From Saccharopolyspora endophytica (GTDB taxonomy: Bacteria > Actinomycetota > Actinomycetes > Mycobacteriales > Pseudonocardiaceae), in assembly GCF_018070075.1 (NCBI RefSeq), contig NZ_JAGPXE010000005.1:62001-126000 (forward strand): a stretch of DNA of 64,000 nt, read 5' to 3'. Shown in pieces: positions 12,987 to 21,894 of this stretch (its first letter is position 1; the number at the start of each line of letters is the position of its first letter). Under the pieces are notes generated by a model. The model had not been told where the DNA came from, did not search any database, and saw only the letters and a program-made list of their open reading frames with translations. Made by a program: the position numbers and the translations under genes.

Positions 12987-14239
12987 CCGCCGTGGTGGAG
13001 CGGACCCCTTCCGCGCGCGAGCGCGGGAGGAAGATGCCCGGCTGGGCGCGGGTGCTGCTGTGGGTCGTGGTCGGGTTCGTCGCGCTGGCGATCACCTCGT
13101 ACCAGACCGGGGTGCCGCAGCTGACCGGTTCGGGCACCGTGCAGGCCGCGGTGCGCCTGGGCATCCCGATCCTGCTGGCCGCGCTCGGCGGCCTGTGGGC
13201 GGAACGAGCCGGCGTGATCAACATCGGCCTCGAAGGCATGATGATCATGGGCACGTGGGGCGGTGCCTGGGCCGGGTACCAGTGGGGCCCGCTGGCGGGT
13301 CTGGTCGCGGCGGCCGTGTTCGGCGGGCTCGGCGGGCTGCTGCACGCGATCGCCACGGTGTCCTTCGGCGTGAACCACATCGTCTCCGGTGTGGCGATCA
13401 ACCTGCTCGGAGCGGGTGCGGCCAAGTACCTGTCCACGCTGATCTTCGAGCCGATCTCGCAGAACCCGAGGCAGTCGCCGCCGGTGCCGAAGTTCGACAC
13501 CTACTCGATGCAGCCCGTCGCCGGCTGGCTCCAACAGCTGGAAGACCTGCAGCGGGTCGGGATCTCCGACGTCGCGGGCATCCTCGGCGGTCTCGTCTCG
13601 GGCGTCTCGCCGCTGACGATGCTGGCCTACCTGCTGGTCCCCGCGAGCTACCTGATCCTGTGGCGCTCGCCGTTCGGGCTGCGGCTGCGGTCCTGCGGTG
13701 AGAACCCGGTCGCCGCCGAATCCCTCGGTGTCAACGTCTACCGGTACAAGTACATCGCGGTGATCATCTCCGGTGCGCTGGCCGGGATCGGCGGCGCTGC
13801 CCTGATCCTCAACCCGGGCCAGGCCGGTTACCTCGAAGGGCAGACCAACAACCGCGGGTACATCGGCCTCGCCGCCATGATCTTCGGCAACTGGCGCCCG
13901 GGCGGCCTGCTCGGCGGTGCCGCGCTGTTCGGCTACTCCGACGGTCTCCAGCTGCGCAGCGGCGAGACCAGCGTGCACGCCCTGTTCTACGGGGCAGCGC
14001 TGCTGCTCGTGGTGCTCGCGGCGTGGCAGATCTGGCGGCGCAACCGGTTCGCCGCGGGTCTCTCGCTGGTGGCGGCCGCGGTGATGTACTCGATCTACTG
14101 GTTCACCGACGAGCTGCCCGAGGAGCTCACCGCCTACACCCCGCACCTGGTCACCCTGGTCGTGCTGGGCGTGGCGGCGCAGCAGCTGCGACCACCCGCG
14201 GCCAACGGCCTGCAATACCGCAGAGGTGCCGACCAGTGA
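12983..14239 (+). CDS. Nucleoside ABC importer permease 2
   Basis: 418-residue permease of the same class (NupQ/YufQ-like), forming the heteromeric channel with the previous product. It has LGGLWAERAGVINIGLEGMMIMGTWGGAW near residue 70, FGVNHIVSGVAINLLGAGAAKYL near 130, and RGYIGLAAMIFGNWRPGG near 295, all family landmarks. The last ~90 residues add extra hydrophobic helices and a short polar tail not found in the shortest homologues. Start ATG overlaps the upstream stop; its own stop overlaps cdd (GTGA at 14236). Confidence 0.9.
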   Translation: MTAVVERTPSARERGRKMPGWARVLLWVVVGFVALAITSYQTGVPQLTGSGTVQAAVRLGIPILLAALGGLWAERAGVINIGLEGMMIMGTWGGAWAGYQWGPLAGLVAAAVFGGLGGLLHAIATVSFGVNHIVSGVAINLLGAGAAKYLSTLIFEPISQNPRQSPPVPKFDTYSMQPVAGWLQQLEDLQRVGISDVAGILGGLVSGVSPLTMLAYLLVPASYLILWRSPFGLRLRSCGENPVAAESLGVNVYRYKYIAVIISGALAGIGGAALILNPGQAGYLEGQTNNRGYIGLAAMIFGNWRPGGLLGGAALFGYSDGLQLRSGETSVHALFYGAALLLVVLAAWQIWRRNRFAAGLSLVAAAVMYSIYWFTDELPEELTAYTPHLVTLVVLGVAAQQLRPPAANGLQYRRGADQ

Positions 14240-14613
14240 TCGACGTCGACTGGGAATCCCTGCGCGCCAAGGCCGTCGAGGCCGCCGCGCTGGCCTACTG
14301 CCCGTACTCCGGGCTGCAGGTCGGTGCGGCGGCGCTCTGCGACGACGGCCGCGTGGTGACCGGCTGCAACGTCGAGAACGGCTCCTACGGCGTGACGCTG
14401 TGCGCCGAGTGCACGATGGCCGGCCAGCTGCACCTGACCGGCGGCGGCCGGTTCGTCGCCGTCGCCTGCCGCAGCGGCACCGGCGACCTGCTCATGCCCT
14501 GCGGCCGCTGCCGCCAGATCCTGCAGGAGCTCGGCGGCTCCGACTGCCTGGTCGACACCCCGCGCGGCATCCTGCCCATGAGCCAAGTCCTCCCCGACGC
14601 CTTCGAACTCTGA
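14236..14613 (+). CDS. cdd: Cytidine deaminase
   Basis: Zinc enzyme that hydrolytically deaminates cytidine and deoxycytidine to uridine and deoxyuridine. 125 residues, the usual length of the tetrameric class. Zinc ligands and the catalytic Glu are visible: Cys56-Ala-Glu58 (TLCAEC) and Cys89-x2-Cys92 (PCGRC); GCNVENGSYGVTLCAEC is the substrate-binding block. GTG at 14236 overlaps the permease stop, so import and deamination are co-expressed. The same cdd-deoA order occurs in M. tuberculosis (Rv3315c-Rv3314c, from memory). Confidence 0.96.
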   Translation: MIDVDWESLRAKAVEAAALAYCPYSGLQVGAAALCDDGRVVTGCNVENGSYGVTLCAECTMAGQLHLTGGGRFVAVACRSGTGDLLMPCGRCRQILQELGGSDCLVDTPRGILPMSQVLPDAFEL

Positions 14614-14657
14614 CCTCGACACCCCGCACCTCTCCGATCCTGGCCCCGACCCCGACC

Positions 14658-14751
14658 CGATTTCAGTGGAACTCCGGATCCCCGGACGTCAGTGGGACTC
14701 TGGGTCCCGATTTCCACTGAACTCCGGACCCCGATTTCCACTGAAATCCGG
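14658..14751. repeat. Family B dyad repeats, four units
   Basis: Four related units of about 20 bp lie at 14658-14677, 14684-14703, 14707-14727 and 14731-14751. The first two read TTTCAGTGGAA-like (AGTG centre) and the last two are inverted (TTTCCACTGAA). The fourth, GATTTC-CACT-GAAATC, is a clean hairpin with 6-bp arms and a 4-nt centre. Centres are 26, 24 and 24 bp apart. They occupy the cdd-deoA gap (14614-14866), which otherwise holds no gene. Confidence 0.85.
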
Positions 14752-14866
14752 GTCACCGGGGGTGGGACCAGGTGGGGGAGCGGGGTGGAAGGCACTCGAT
14801 CGGGGGATGTTCGGCGTCGGGGTGGGGTGTTGGTGTCGTGAGTGGACGAGTGGTGGAGGTGGTGCG

Positions 14867-16150
14867 GTGTTCTCCGCGATCGACGTGATCCGCGCGAAGC
14901 GCGACGGTCAGCGGCTCACCGACGAGCAGATCGACTGGGTCGTCGACGCCTACACCCGGGGTGAGGTCGCCGACGAGCAGATGTCGGCGCTGGCGATGGC
15001 CGTGCTGCTGCGGGGCATGACGCCGGAGGAGACGGCGCGCTGGACCGCCGCGATGGTCGCCTCCGGTGACACCCTCGCGCTCAGCGGCCTGTCGAGGCCC
15101 ACGGTGGACAAGCACTCGACGGGCGGAGTCGGCGACAAGATCACCCTGCCGCTGACGCCGCTGGTCGCCGCCTGCGGCGCGGCCGTTCCGCAGCTGTCCG
15201 GCAGAGGACTCGGGCACACCGGCGGAACCCTGGACAAGCTGGAGTCCATCCCCGGCTGGCGGGCGAGCTTGACCGCCGACGAGATCCGCGACCGGCTGCG
15301 CGACGTCGGCGCCGTGATCTGCGCGGCGACCGAGGGCCTGGCGCCGGCCGACCGCAAGCTCTACGCGCTGCGCGACGTCACGGGGACGGTCGAGTCCGTG
15401 CCGCTGATCGCGAGCTCGATCATGAGCAAGAAGATCGCCGAGGGCGTGGAGTCGCTGGTCCTCGACGTCAAGTGCGGATCGGGCGCCTTCATGAAGACCC
15501 CGGACCAGGCGAGGGAGCTCGCCACCGCGCTGGTGGACATCGGTGCGGCCAACGGCCTGCGGATCAGCGCGCTGATCACCGACATGTCGGTGCCGCTGGG
15601 CCGCGCGGTCGGCAACGCGCTGGAGGTGGCCGAGAGCGTCGAGGTGCTGCGCGGTGGCGGGCCGCCGGACGTCGTCGAGCTCACCGTCGAGCTGGCCCGC
15701 GAGATGCTGCGCCACGCGGGCATCTCCGGCGTGGACCCCGCGGAAGTGCTGGCCGACGGGCGGGCGCACGAGGTCTGGTGCCGGATGATCACCGCCCAGG
15801 GCGGAGATCCCGAGGCCGCCCTCCCGCAGGCCGAGCACGTCGACACGATCACGGCCCCGGCCTCGGGCACGCTCACCGGGCTCGACGCCCACGTCGTCGG
15901 CCTCGCCGCCTGGCGGCTGGGCGCCGGTCGGGCGCGCAAGGAGGACACCGTCGACCACGCCGCCGGCGTGCTCTGCCTCGCCAAGCCCGGCGAGCGGGTC
16001 GCCGAGGGCCAACCGCTGCTGGAACTGCGCACCGACCGGCCGGAAACCCTGCCCGCCGTCCGGGAATCGCTTCAGGCCGCGTACGAAATCAGCGGTGCCG
16101 ACGTGAAGTCGACACCGCTGATCCTCGACAAGGTCACCGCTGACCGCTGA
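14867..16150 (+). CDS. deoA: Thymidine/pyrimidine-nucleoside phosphorylase
   Basis: Phosphorolyses thymidine (and possibly uridine and deoxyuridine) to base plus (deoxy)ribose 1-phosphate. 427 residues from GTG 14867, with GGAGG 7 nt upstream. The phosphate-binding signature KHSTGGVGDK is at residues 82-91, followed by GRGLGHTGGTLDKLESIPG. Domains in order: N-terminal helical domain, Rossmann-like phosphate domain, C-terminal alpha/beta domain. The longer in-frame reading to 14666 crosses the repeat array and is rejected. It is likely the last gene of the import/deamination operon, after a 253-bp gap. Confidence 0.95.
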   Translation: MFSAIDVIRAKRDGQRLTDEQIDWVVDAYTRGEVADEQMSALAMAVLLRGMTPEETARWTAAMVASGDTLALSGLSRPTVDKHSTGGVGDKITLPLTPLVAACGAAVPQLSGRGLGHTGGTLDKLESIPGWRASLTADEIRDRLRDVGAVICAATEGLAPADRKLYALRDVTGTVESVPLIASSIMSKKIAEGVESLVLDVKCGSGAFMKTPDQARELATALVDIGAANGLRISALITDMSVPLGRAVGNALEVAESVEVLRGGGPPDVVELTVELAREMLRHAGISGVDPAEVLADGRAHEVWCRMITAQGGDPEAALPQAEHVDTITAPASGTLTGLDAHVVGLAAWRLGAGRARKEDTVDHAAGVLCLAKPGERVAEGQPLLELRTDRPETLPAVRESLQAAYEISGADVKSTPLILDKVTADR

Positions 16151-16198
16151 GGTCCGCTACCCGCACCGCCGACCAGGACGAGCCTGGAAACGGTCGCC

Positions 16199-17437
16199 TC
16201 AGGCGCTCTCGGCGGTGAAGTCGTCGTCGCCGCTCTCCAGCGCCTTGTTCTCGCCGTTGTCGCGCTTGGCGCTCTTCGAGCGTCCGCGGCGCTGCTGACG
16301 GGGCAGCGTCGTGGGCGGCGGCGGGGAGGACTGGGCGCTGCCGCCGAGGATGAGCTCGGCGAAGGTGGCCATGGCCTCGTCCAGCTGACCGGCGTGCCGC
16401 TGCTCGCTCTCCTCGTTGGCCTCGCGGACCAGCGCGTTGAGCTTGTCGGCGTCGGGACGCTGGGACAGCGTGCCGGACAGCTGCGAGAGGTTCTGCGACA
16501 GCGTGCCGCCCAGCTCGCCCAGGCCGGTCTTGACGCCCTCTTCGACGTTGTCCAGCCGGGTGCTGACGCCCTGCTCGACGGTGTCGATGCGGGTGTTGAC
16601 GTTGTCCTCGACCTGGGTGAGGCGGCCGGAGACCTGGTCCAGCCGGTCGGTCAGCGCCTCCAGGCGCTGCGCCAGGTCGTTGAGCTTGTCGGTCGGGTCC
16701 ACGGCCGGGCGCTCGGCGAGGTGGTCCAGCTTCGAGTCCAGCTGGTCGCGGGAGCCGGACACGGCCTCCGCGAGCTCCTTCTGCGAGGCGGCGAGCTCCT
16801 TCTGGGCCTCGCTGAGGCCCTTCTGGGTCGTGCCCGCGGAGTCGGTGACCGCGCGCTGCAGGGCCTCGCGGGTCCCGTCGAGGTGCTCGTGCACGCCCTC
16901 GTCGATCTCGGCGAACCGGCCGCGCAGGCTGGTCTCCAGCGAGTCGATGCGGTCGCGCACCGGGTCGTTGACCGACGCCGGCAGGGCTTCGAGGCGGCTG
17001 TCCTGCTTGTCCAGGTGCGAGCCGAGCTCGTCCATGCGCTTGTGGATGTGGCCGAGCTTGTCCTCCAGGCCGTCCATGCGGCCGGAGACGCCGTCCATCC
17101 GCCCCGCGACGCCGTCCAGGCGGCCGTCGAGCTGGGCGAAGGGCTTGGCGAGCTTGTCCACGATGGTCTCGACGGCGCCCTTGAGGTCCAGCAGCGCACC
17201 GTCGTGCGCCTCCAGCTTCGCCAGCGTCTCGTCGAGCCGCTCGGCGAGCACGCTGACCTCGGTGCGGTCGGGCAGCTCGGACAGGCGCTTGCGCACCGAG
17301 CCCAGGGACTCGAGCGGGGAGAGCCGGGCGTGGATTTCGTCGAGTGCGTCGAAAATCTGCTGCTGTTCGCTTTCGCGGATCTCAGCCGCACGCGTGAGCA
17401 TGTTGCGCATGCGGTCGAACGACATGTTCTCGGTCAC
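16199..17437 (-). CDS. Long coiled-coil protein of unknown function
   Basis: 412 residues, not recognised. After a short helical N-terminus (MSFDRMRNMLTRAAEIRESEQQQIFDALDE) nearly all of the protein is predicted coiled coil with ~11-residue periodicity: repeated DGxxxRMDGV, RIDTVEQGVSTRLDNVEEGVKT and AQKELAASQKELAEAV, resembling apolipoprotein/tropomyosin-type repeats. The C-terminal 50 residues are low-complexity and basic (PPPPTTLPRQQRRGRSKSAKR), then acidic. No signal peptide or membrane segment. GTG 17437 is preferred (GAAGGA 11 nt upstream) over ATG 17425, which has no site. Converges with deoA; monocistronic. A structural or chromosome/septum-associated role would be a guess. Confidence 0.7.
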   Translation of the reverse strand: MTENMSFDRMRNMLTRAAEIRESEQQQIFDALDEIHARLSPLESLGSVRKRLSELPDRTEVSVLAERLDETLAKLEAHDGALLDLKGAVETIVDKLAKPFAQLDGRLDGVAGRMDGVSGRMDGLEDKLGHIHKRMDELGSHLDKQDSRLEALPASVNDPVRDRIDSLETSLRGRFAEIDEGVHEHLDGTREALQRAVTDSAGTTQKGLSEAQKELAASQKELAEAVSGSRDQLDSKLDHLAERPAVDPTDKLNDLAQRLEALTDRLDQVSGRLTQVEDNVNTRIDTVEQGVSTRLDNVEEGVKTGLGELGGTLSQNLSQLSGTLSQRPDADKLNALVREANEESEQRHAGQLDEAMATFAELILGGSAQSSPPPPTTLPRQQRRGRSKSAKRDNGENKALESGDDDFTAESA

Positions 17438-17782
17438 GGCTAGGGGCGTCCTTCGTCGAGGGGGGTGAGGACTTGAGAAGCCTAGCCACTGCATTCTCGC
17501 GCTCATAGCCGCCCCCCGTTACATTCCGCGACATTCATCCGCCAATTGGGGCTGAACGGCCCTCAGTTGATGGGCTGTTCGCATCAACCATCCAGAACTG
17601 GATGCTCTAAGAAAGACAACTGCGTCCATCTGGGTGAGTTTTTTCGCAGGCACCGCTCGGCCAATCGGTTGTGAACCCCGAACGGCGCAGTGGTGGATGG
17701 CCGCTGAACAGCGCCGAAGTCATGGGGTGATCACGCGGTGGCTCTGCGTGAGTCGCCGGAACGAGGCGGGTAACGTAGTCGC
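17438..17782. other. Divergent intergenic region before add
   Basis: 345 bp, no gene. It contains a perfect palindrome, CATCCAG-AA-CTGGATG (17589-17604), which could be an operator for either flanking gene, and the add -10 element at 17771. I see no further structure. Confidence 0.5.
17771..17776 (+). promoter_or_regulatory. -10 element (TAACGT) of leaderless add
   Basis: TAACGT ends 6 nt before the add ATG at 17783 and no Shine-Dalgarno lies between, as expected for a leaderless transcript. Confidence 0.55.
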
Positions 17783-18871
17783 ATGTCGACACCGGTGAAC
17801 CTGGAAAACATCCGGCAGGCGCCGAAGGTGCTGCTGCACGATCACCTCGACGGCGGGCTGCGTCCGCAGACCGTCCTCGATCTCGCCCACGAAGGCGGAT
17901 ATCCCGGGTTGCCCCACGACAACGCCGATGACCTCGCGCGTTGGTTCGTGACGGCCGCCGACTCGGGCTCGCTGGAGCGCTACCTGGAGACCTTCGCCCA
18001 CACCGTGGGCGTGATGCAGACCAGCGACGCCCTGTTCCGGGTCGCGGCCGAAGCGGCCGAGGACCTGGCGGACGACGGCGTGGTCTACGCGGAGGTCCGC
18101 TACGCGCCCGAGCTGTTCCAGGAGCGAGGCCTGACCCTGGACGAGATCGTGCAGGCGGTGCAGGACGGATTCCGCGAGGGAGAGCGTCGCGCGGAGGCCG
18201 CTGGAAAGCGAATCCGCATCGGCACGCTGCTGTGCGCGATGCGGCAGAACGCGCGATCCACCGAAATCGCCAATCTCGCCATTCGGTACCGGGACGCGCA
18301 GGTCGTCGGCTTCGACATCGCGGGCCCGGAAGCGGGATTCCCGCCCACCCGCAACCTCGACGCCTTCGAATACCTGCGGCAGCAGAACGCGCACTTCACC
18401 ATTCACGCAGGTGAGGCGTTCGGATTGCCTTCCATTTGGGAGGCCATTCAGCACTGCGGCGCAGAACGGCTCGGTCACGGGGTGCGGATCGTCGACGACA
18501 TCAAGGTCGACGACGACGGCACGGTGCACCTCGGCCGGCTGGCCTCCTACGTGCGGGACCGCCGGATCCCGCTGGAGATGTGCCCCTCCTCGAACCTGCA
18601 GACCGGCGCGGTGTCCTCGCTCGCCGACCACCCGATCGGCCTGCTGGCCCGGTTGCGCTTCCGCGTCACCATCAACACCGACAACCGGTTGATGAGCCAC
18701 TGCTCGATGTCCAGCGAGTTCGCCGCGCTGCACGAGACCTTCGGCTACGGCTGGGAGGAGTTCCAGTGGTTCACGGTGAACGCGATGAAGTCGTCGTTCC
18801 TCGGGTTCGACGAGCGGCTGGCGATCATCAACGAGCAGATCAAACCGGGCTACGCCGACATGTTGTCCTGA
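17783..18871 (+). CDS. add: Adenosine deaminase
   Basis: Zinc hydrolase converting adenosine and deoxyadenosine to inosine and deoxyinosine. 362 residues. The metal/substrate motif HDHLDGG places the ligand His at 19 and 21; HAGE at 208-211 supplies a ligand His region and the catalytic Glu211; [15 protein letters not shown] and NTDN (Asp near 300) follow in the family order. NTDNR replaces the commoner NTDDP, as in other actinobacterial members. Neighbouring deoD would phosphorolyse the inosine produced. M. tuberculosis add is Rv3313c in the same cluster (from memory). Confidence 0.95.
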   Translation: MSTPVNLENIRQAPKVLLHDHLDGGLRPQTVLDLAHEGGYPGLPHDNADDLARWFVTAADSGSLERYLETFAHTVGVMQTSDALFRVAAEAAEDLADDGVVYAEVRYAPELFQERGLTLDEIVQAVQDGFREGERRAEAAGKRIRIGTLLCAMRQNARSTEIANLAIRYRDAQVVGFDIAGPEAGFPPTRNLDAFEYLRQQNAHFTIHAGEAFGLPSIWEAIQHCGAERLGHGVRIVDDIKVDDDGTVHLGRLASYVRDRRIPLEMCPSSNLQTGAVSSLADHPIGLLARLRFRVTINTDNRLMSHCSMSSEFAALHETFGYGWEEFQWFTVNAMKSSFLGFDERLAIINEQIKPGYADMLS

Positions 18872-18902
18872 CCGCGACACCGCGATGGCGTTAGGCTGCA
18901 CA

Positions 18903-18936
18903 GTCTCCGGCGGCACACCGTCGTGCCGCCGGAGAC
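18903..18936 (+). terminator. Terminator after add
   Basis: GTCTCCGGCGGCAC (18903-18916) and GTGCCGCCGGAGAC (18923-18936) form a perfect 14-bp stem with a 6-nt loop, 31 nt after the add stop. It separates add from the IclR gene. Confidence 0.85.
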
Positions 18937-18979
18937 GCCCAGCACAGGTTCGAGTCGCCGCACTGCCCTGGAGGCGCAG

Positions 18980-19744
18980 GTGAGAAGGACCAGCGAACCC
19001 ACGTTGATCGCGTCGGTCCAGCGCGCGCTCCGGCTGCTGGAGGTCGTCGGCGAGCACCCCGCCGGGATCACCGCGAAGTGCTTGGCCCGCAACACCGGGC
19101 TCGCGCTGTCGACGACCTACCACCTGCTCCGGACGCTCGTCCACGAGGGATACCTGGTCAAGCTCGACGACGGCGCGTTCATCGTCGGCGAGCAGGTGAC
19201 CGGGCTGCACGACTCCGCGCAGGCGCAGCAGCTGCGCGCCAAGATCCGCGGCGTGATGGTCGAACTCCGCGAGGACCTCAACGCGGCGATCTACCTCGCC
19301 CGCTACGAGGACGGCGAGGTCCAGGTCGACGAGATCGTGGACAGCCCGCGCACGCCCAGGGTGGACGCGTGGGTGGACTTCCGGCAGGCGGCGCACGCCA
19401 CCGCGGTCGGCAAGTGCCTGCTCGCCGGGCTCAGCAAGGACGAACGCGCCGACCACTTCCGCAGGCACCCGCCGGAGGACCTCACCCCGCGCACCATCAC
19501 CGGCGTGCGCGAACTGGTGGAGCGCCCGCCGTCGGAGCTGGTCGCCGACACCGAGGAGTACTCGTTGGGCACGGCCTGCCTGGCCGCCCGCGTCCAGTGC
19601 GCGACCTCGCCGGTGACGCTCGCGATCTCGTTCCCGGCCCGCAAGCTCGCCACCACCGACGACTACGTGCGTCCGCTCACCGCCGCGGCCGACGAGATCT
19701 CCCGCGCCCTCGCGCTGGCGGGCGATCGGGTCTGCTGGAACTGA
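18980..19744 (+). CDS. IclR-family transcriptional regulator
   Basis: 254-residue DNA-binding regulator: N-terminal winged helix-turn-helix (SVQRALRLLEVVGEHPAGITAKCLARNTGLALSTTYHLLRTL) and C-terminal effector domain (HATAVGKCLLAGLS; ISFPARKL). GTG 18980 is chosen because GGAGG lies 5 nt upstream; the earlier GTG at 18923 is inside the add terminator stem. IclR proteins typically control nearby catabolic genes, so the salvage genes are candidates, but no operator could be assigned. Effector unknown. Confidence 0.9.
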   Translation: MRRTSEPTLIASVQRALRLLEVVGEHPAGITAKCLARNTGLALSTTYHLLRTLVHEGYLVKLDDGAFIVGEQVTGLHDSAQAQQLRAKIRGVMVELREDLNAAIYLARYEDGEVQVDEIVDSPRTPRVDAWVDFRQAAHATAVGKCLLAGLSKDERADHFRRHPPEDLTPRTITGVRELVERPPSELVADTEEYSLGTACLAARVQCATSPVTLAISFPARKLATTDDYVRPLTAAADEISRALALAGDRVCWN

Positions 19745-19839
19745 CAGATCGTTGATCACCATCTGAAAATCGGCGCCTTGTCAACCTCTCCAGCGCAGCG
19801 GGAAAATTCTGCGCAAGCAGCCAGTGAGGGGTTTACCCG

Positions 19840-20415
19840 ATGTCAGCGGGCGACGATGGGACGTTGCTGCACGAGGTCCGAACGGGATCGATGATCGCGT
19901 TCGCGGAGCTCTACGCCCGGCACAGAACGGCAGCGCACACCATGGCTCTGCAGGTCGCGGCGGTTCCGGCCGACGCCGACGACCTCGTCTCGGAGGCGTT
20001 CGCCAAGATCCTCGACGTGCTGCGCAGGGGGAGCGGGCCGGACCGGGCGTTCCGCGCGTACCTGCTCACCACGATCCGCAACCTCGCCGCGGGCGTCAAC
20101 GCCAAGTCCCGCCGGATGATCCTGGCGGCCGACGTCGACGAGTTCTGCGAGCCGGAGGAACCGGTGCAGTTCACCGACGCGGCCATCGGCGAGTTCGAAA
20201 GGGCCTGCGTGAGCGAGGCGTTCGCACACCTGCCCGCGCGCTGGCGCCAGGTCCTGTGGTCGGTCGAGGTGGAGGACCAGACGCCGTCGGACCTGAGCCG
20301 CCGCTACAACCTCAGTCGCAACAGCGCGGCGGCCCTGGTCTACCGAGCCCGCAAGGGGCTCCGCCAGGCCTACAAGCAGCGCCTCGCGACGCCGGAGCTG
20401 ACCTCGGCCGCGTGA
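19840..20415 (+). CDS. ECF-type sigma-70 factor
   Basis: 191-residue RNA polymerase sigma factor with region 2 (AFAELYARHRTAAHTMALQV...DADDLVSEAFAKILDVL) and region 4 (LPARWRQVLWSVEVEDQTPSDLSRRYNLSRNSAAALVYRARKGLRQAY), joined by an acidic linker. Region 3 is missing, hence extracytoplasmic-function class. ATG 19840 follows GAGGGG at 8 nt. No anti-sigma gene is adjacent; the next gene converges and ends 7 bp away. Target promoters unknown. Confidence 0.9.
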   Translation: MSAGDDGTLLHEVRTGSMIAFAELYARHRTAAHTMALQVAAVPADADDLVSEAFAKILDVLRRGSGPDRAFRAYLLTTIRNLAAGVNAKSRRMILAADVDEFCEPEEPVQFTDAAIGEFERACVSEAFAHLPARWRQVLWSVEVEDQTPSDLSRRYNLSRNSAAALVYRARKGLRQAYKQRLATPELTSAA

Positions 20416-20421
20416 GCCGGG

Positions 20422-21645
20422 TCAGTGCTTGCGGAAGCGCTCTTCCAGGTCGGCCATGAGCTTGCGCCAGGTCTGGACCTCGGCGTCGAACGGCGGGCTC
20501 GGGGGCATCCGGTTCGGGCTCGGGCGCAGGATGAACGACACCAGCCAGCCCAGTCGTTCCGAGGACTGCAGGGCGTTCTCGGCGCTGTCGTCGCCGGCCC
20601 AGGCCGCCGCGTCGAGCAGCAGCTCCTCGGCCAGGTCCAGCTGAGTGGGGTCCACTTCGGACGGTCCTTCGCCGAGGTCGGCGTCCAGGCCGGCCAGCAC
20701 GTAGGTGTTGTCCGACTCGACCTCGACCTCCAGCTCGCCGCCGGTCGCCGCGTCGCGCAGGCGCTGCCAGGTGGCCACCCGCGCCAGGTCGGTGCTCTCG
20801 ACGGCCTCGTCGTCGGCGAGGAACCGGGCGAGCGCGCGCCGCGAGGTGAACACGTCGATCTTGCCGTCCTCGCCGAGGAAGACCGGGTCGTCGCCGAGGT
20901 AGCAGCGCAGCGTGTAGAGCTCGCTGTCGCTGGTGACGATCTGGATGGGGTCGATGCCGATCTCGCCCCAGAAGCCGAGTGCGACCTCCTCGATCTCGTC
21001 CACATCGGAGTCCGAGGTGGCGGTGTCCTCGTCGGAGTAGGTCTCGGTCGCCTCGGCGAGCTCGGTCTCGGCGGTGGCGACCGCGTCCGCGGGGACGTCG
21101 GGGGTGGTCACGACGGAGTCGATGGCGTCGAGCACCTCGTCCCAGCGCTCCACCACGACCTTGCACAGCTCGTTCCAGCGCTTCTGCCCGTCGCGGCCGT
21201 TGAAGGCCAGCATGCCTTGGTTGAGCAGGGAGAAGCCGTCGGCCGAGTCGAGGACCTCGTCCACGGCGTCGAGCTCGCACACCTCGGCCAGCGACCGGGC
21301 GATCTCGACGATGTCGGCGAGCTCGGCGACGGTCCAGGTGTCCAGCGGCTCCGCCACCAGCTCCGGGACGCCCACCAGGTCGAACTGGTGGTCCTCGTCG
21401 GGGCTGAGCTCGACGGCCGACAGCGCGGGCACCACGTGCCACGCCGGGTGGTCGTCGAGGTCGTGTTCCCGTGCTGTGCGCACGAACGCGGCGAGCCGCG
21501 CGGGATCGGGGAATCCGTAGAGGTCATCCCCGTACCCGAGGAACGCTTCCCATTCCTCACCATCTTCGCGCCAGTGCGGTGCCCACAGGGTGACGACGTC
21601 TCCCTGCGGCAGCCCGAGCTCGATGGGGACGATGTCCTGCGCCAT
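20422..21645 (-). CDS. Conserved actinobacterial protein, Rv3311-like
   Basis: 407-residue soluble, acidic protein of no assigned function. The N-terminus MAQDIVPIELGLPQGDVVTLWAPHW and later LVGVPELVAEPLDTWTVAELADIVEIARSLAEVC, and the block LGFWGEIGIDPIQIVT, look like the M. tuberculosis Rv3311 family, which is in the equivalent cluster position (from memory). Database labels such as 'primosomal protein' have been used for relatives but nothing in the sequence supports them. A central acidic, Thr/Glu-rich linker (about 220-250) divides two domains. ATG 21645 has GGAGG 7 nt upstream. Confidence 0.75.
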   Translation of the reverse strand: MAQDIVPIELGLPQGDVVTLWAPHWREDGEEWEAFLGYGDDLYGFPDPARLAAFVRTAREHDLDDHPAWHVVPALSAVELSPDEDHQFDLVGVPELVAEPLDTWTVAELADIVEIARSLAEVCELDAVDEVLDSADGFSLLNQGMLAFNGRDGQKRWNELCKVVVERWDEVLDAIDSVVTTPDVPADAVATAETELAEATETYSDEDTATSDSDVDEIEEVALGFWGEIGIDPIQIVTSDSELYTLRCYLGDDPVFLGEDGKIDVFTSRRALARFLADDEAVESTDLARVATWQRLRDAATGGELEVEVESDNTYVLAGLDADLGEGPSEVDPTQLDLAEELLLDAAAWAGDDSAENALQSSERLGWLVSFILRPSPNRMPPSPPFDAEVQTWRKLMADLEERFRKH

Positions 21646-21894
21646 CTCTCTACCTCCGGTCACCAGAACCAGACCCCGCGGAAGCCTACGGGTTGGCCGT
21701 GGACGGCTTGTGCCCTGGTCCGGTGTCACCGTATCTGGTTCGATCATTGCAACAGCGGACGGAACAGTTGGTAACGATCTCCTGTCGCTCCTCGGGCTTC
21801 GGGGCTACCCGGATCCGCTGTTCGGTCCAGCGCTTTCACCGTTCGTCTCCGAAGTCCCCTTTGGCGGTACCGCCCCCCTGCGCGGCGCGCGACC

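Noticed and set aside
14666-14866. N-terminal extension of thymidine phosphorylase
   Set aside because: The in-frame reading passes through the family B repeats and would add 67 residues unlike any phosphorylase; GGAGG supports GTG 14867.
18945-18960. tRNA T-arm-like GGTTCGAGTC
   Set aside because: No acceptor stem, anticodon arm or D-arm can be drawn around it; it lies between the add terminator and the IclR start.
18923-18979. Earlier GTG start of the IclR gene
   Set aside because: It lies in the right arm of the 14-bp add terminator, and GGAGG is placed for the GTG at 18980.
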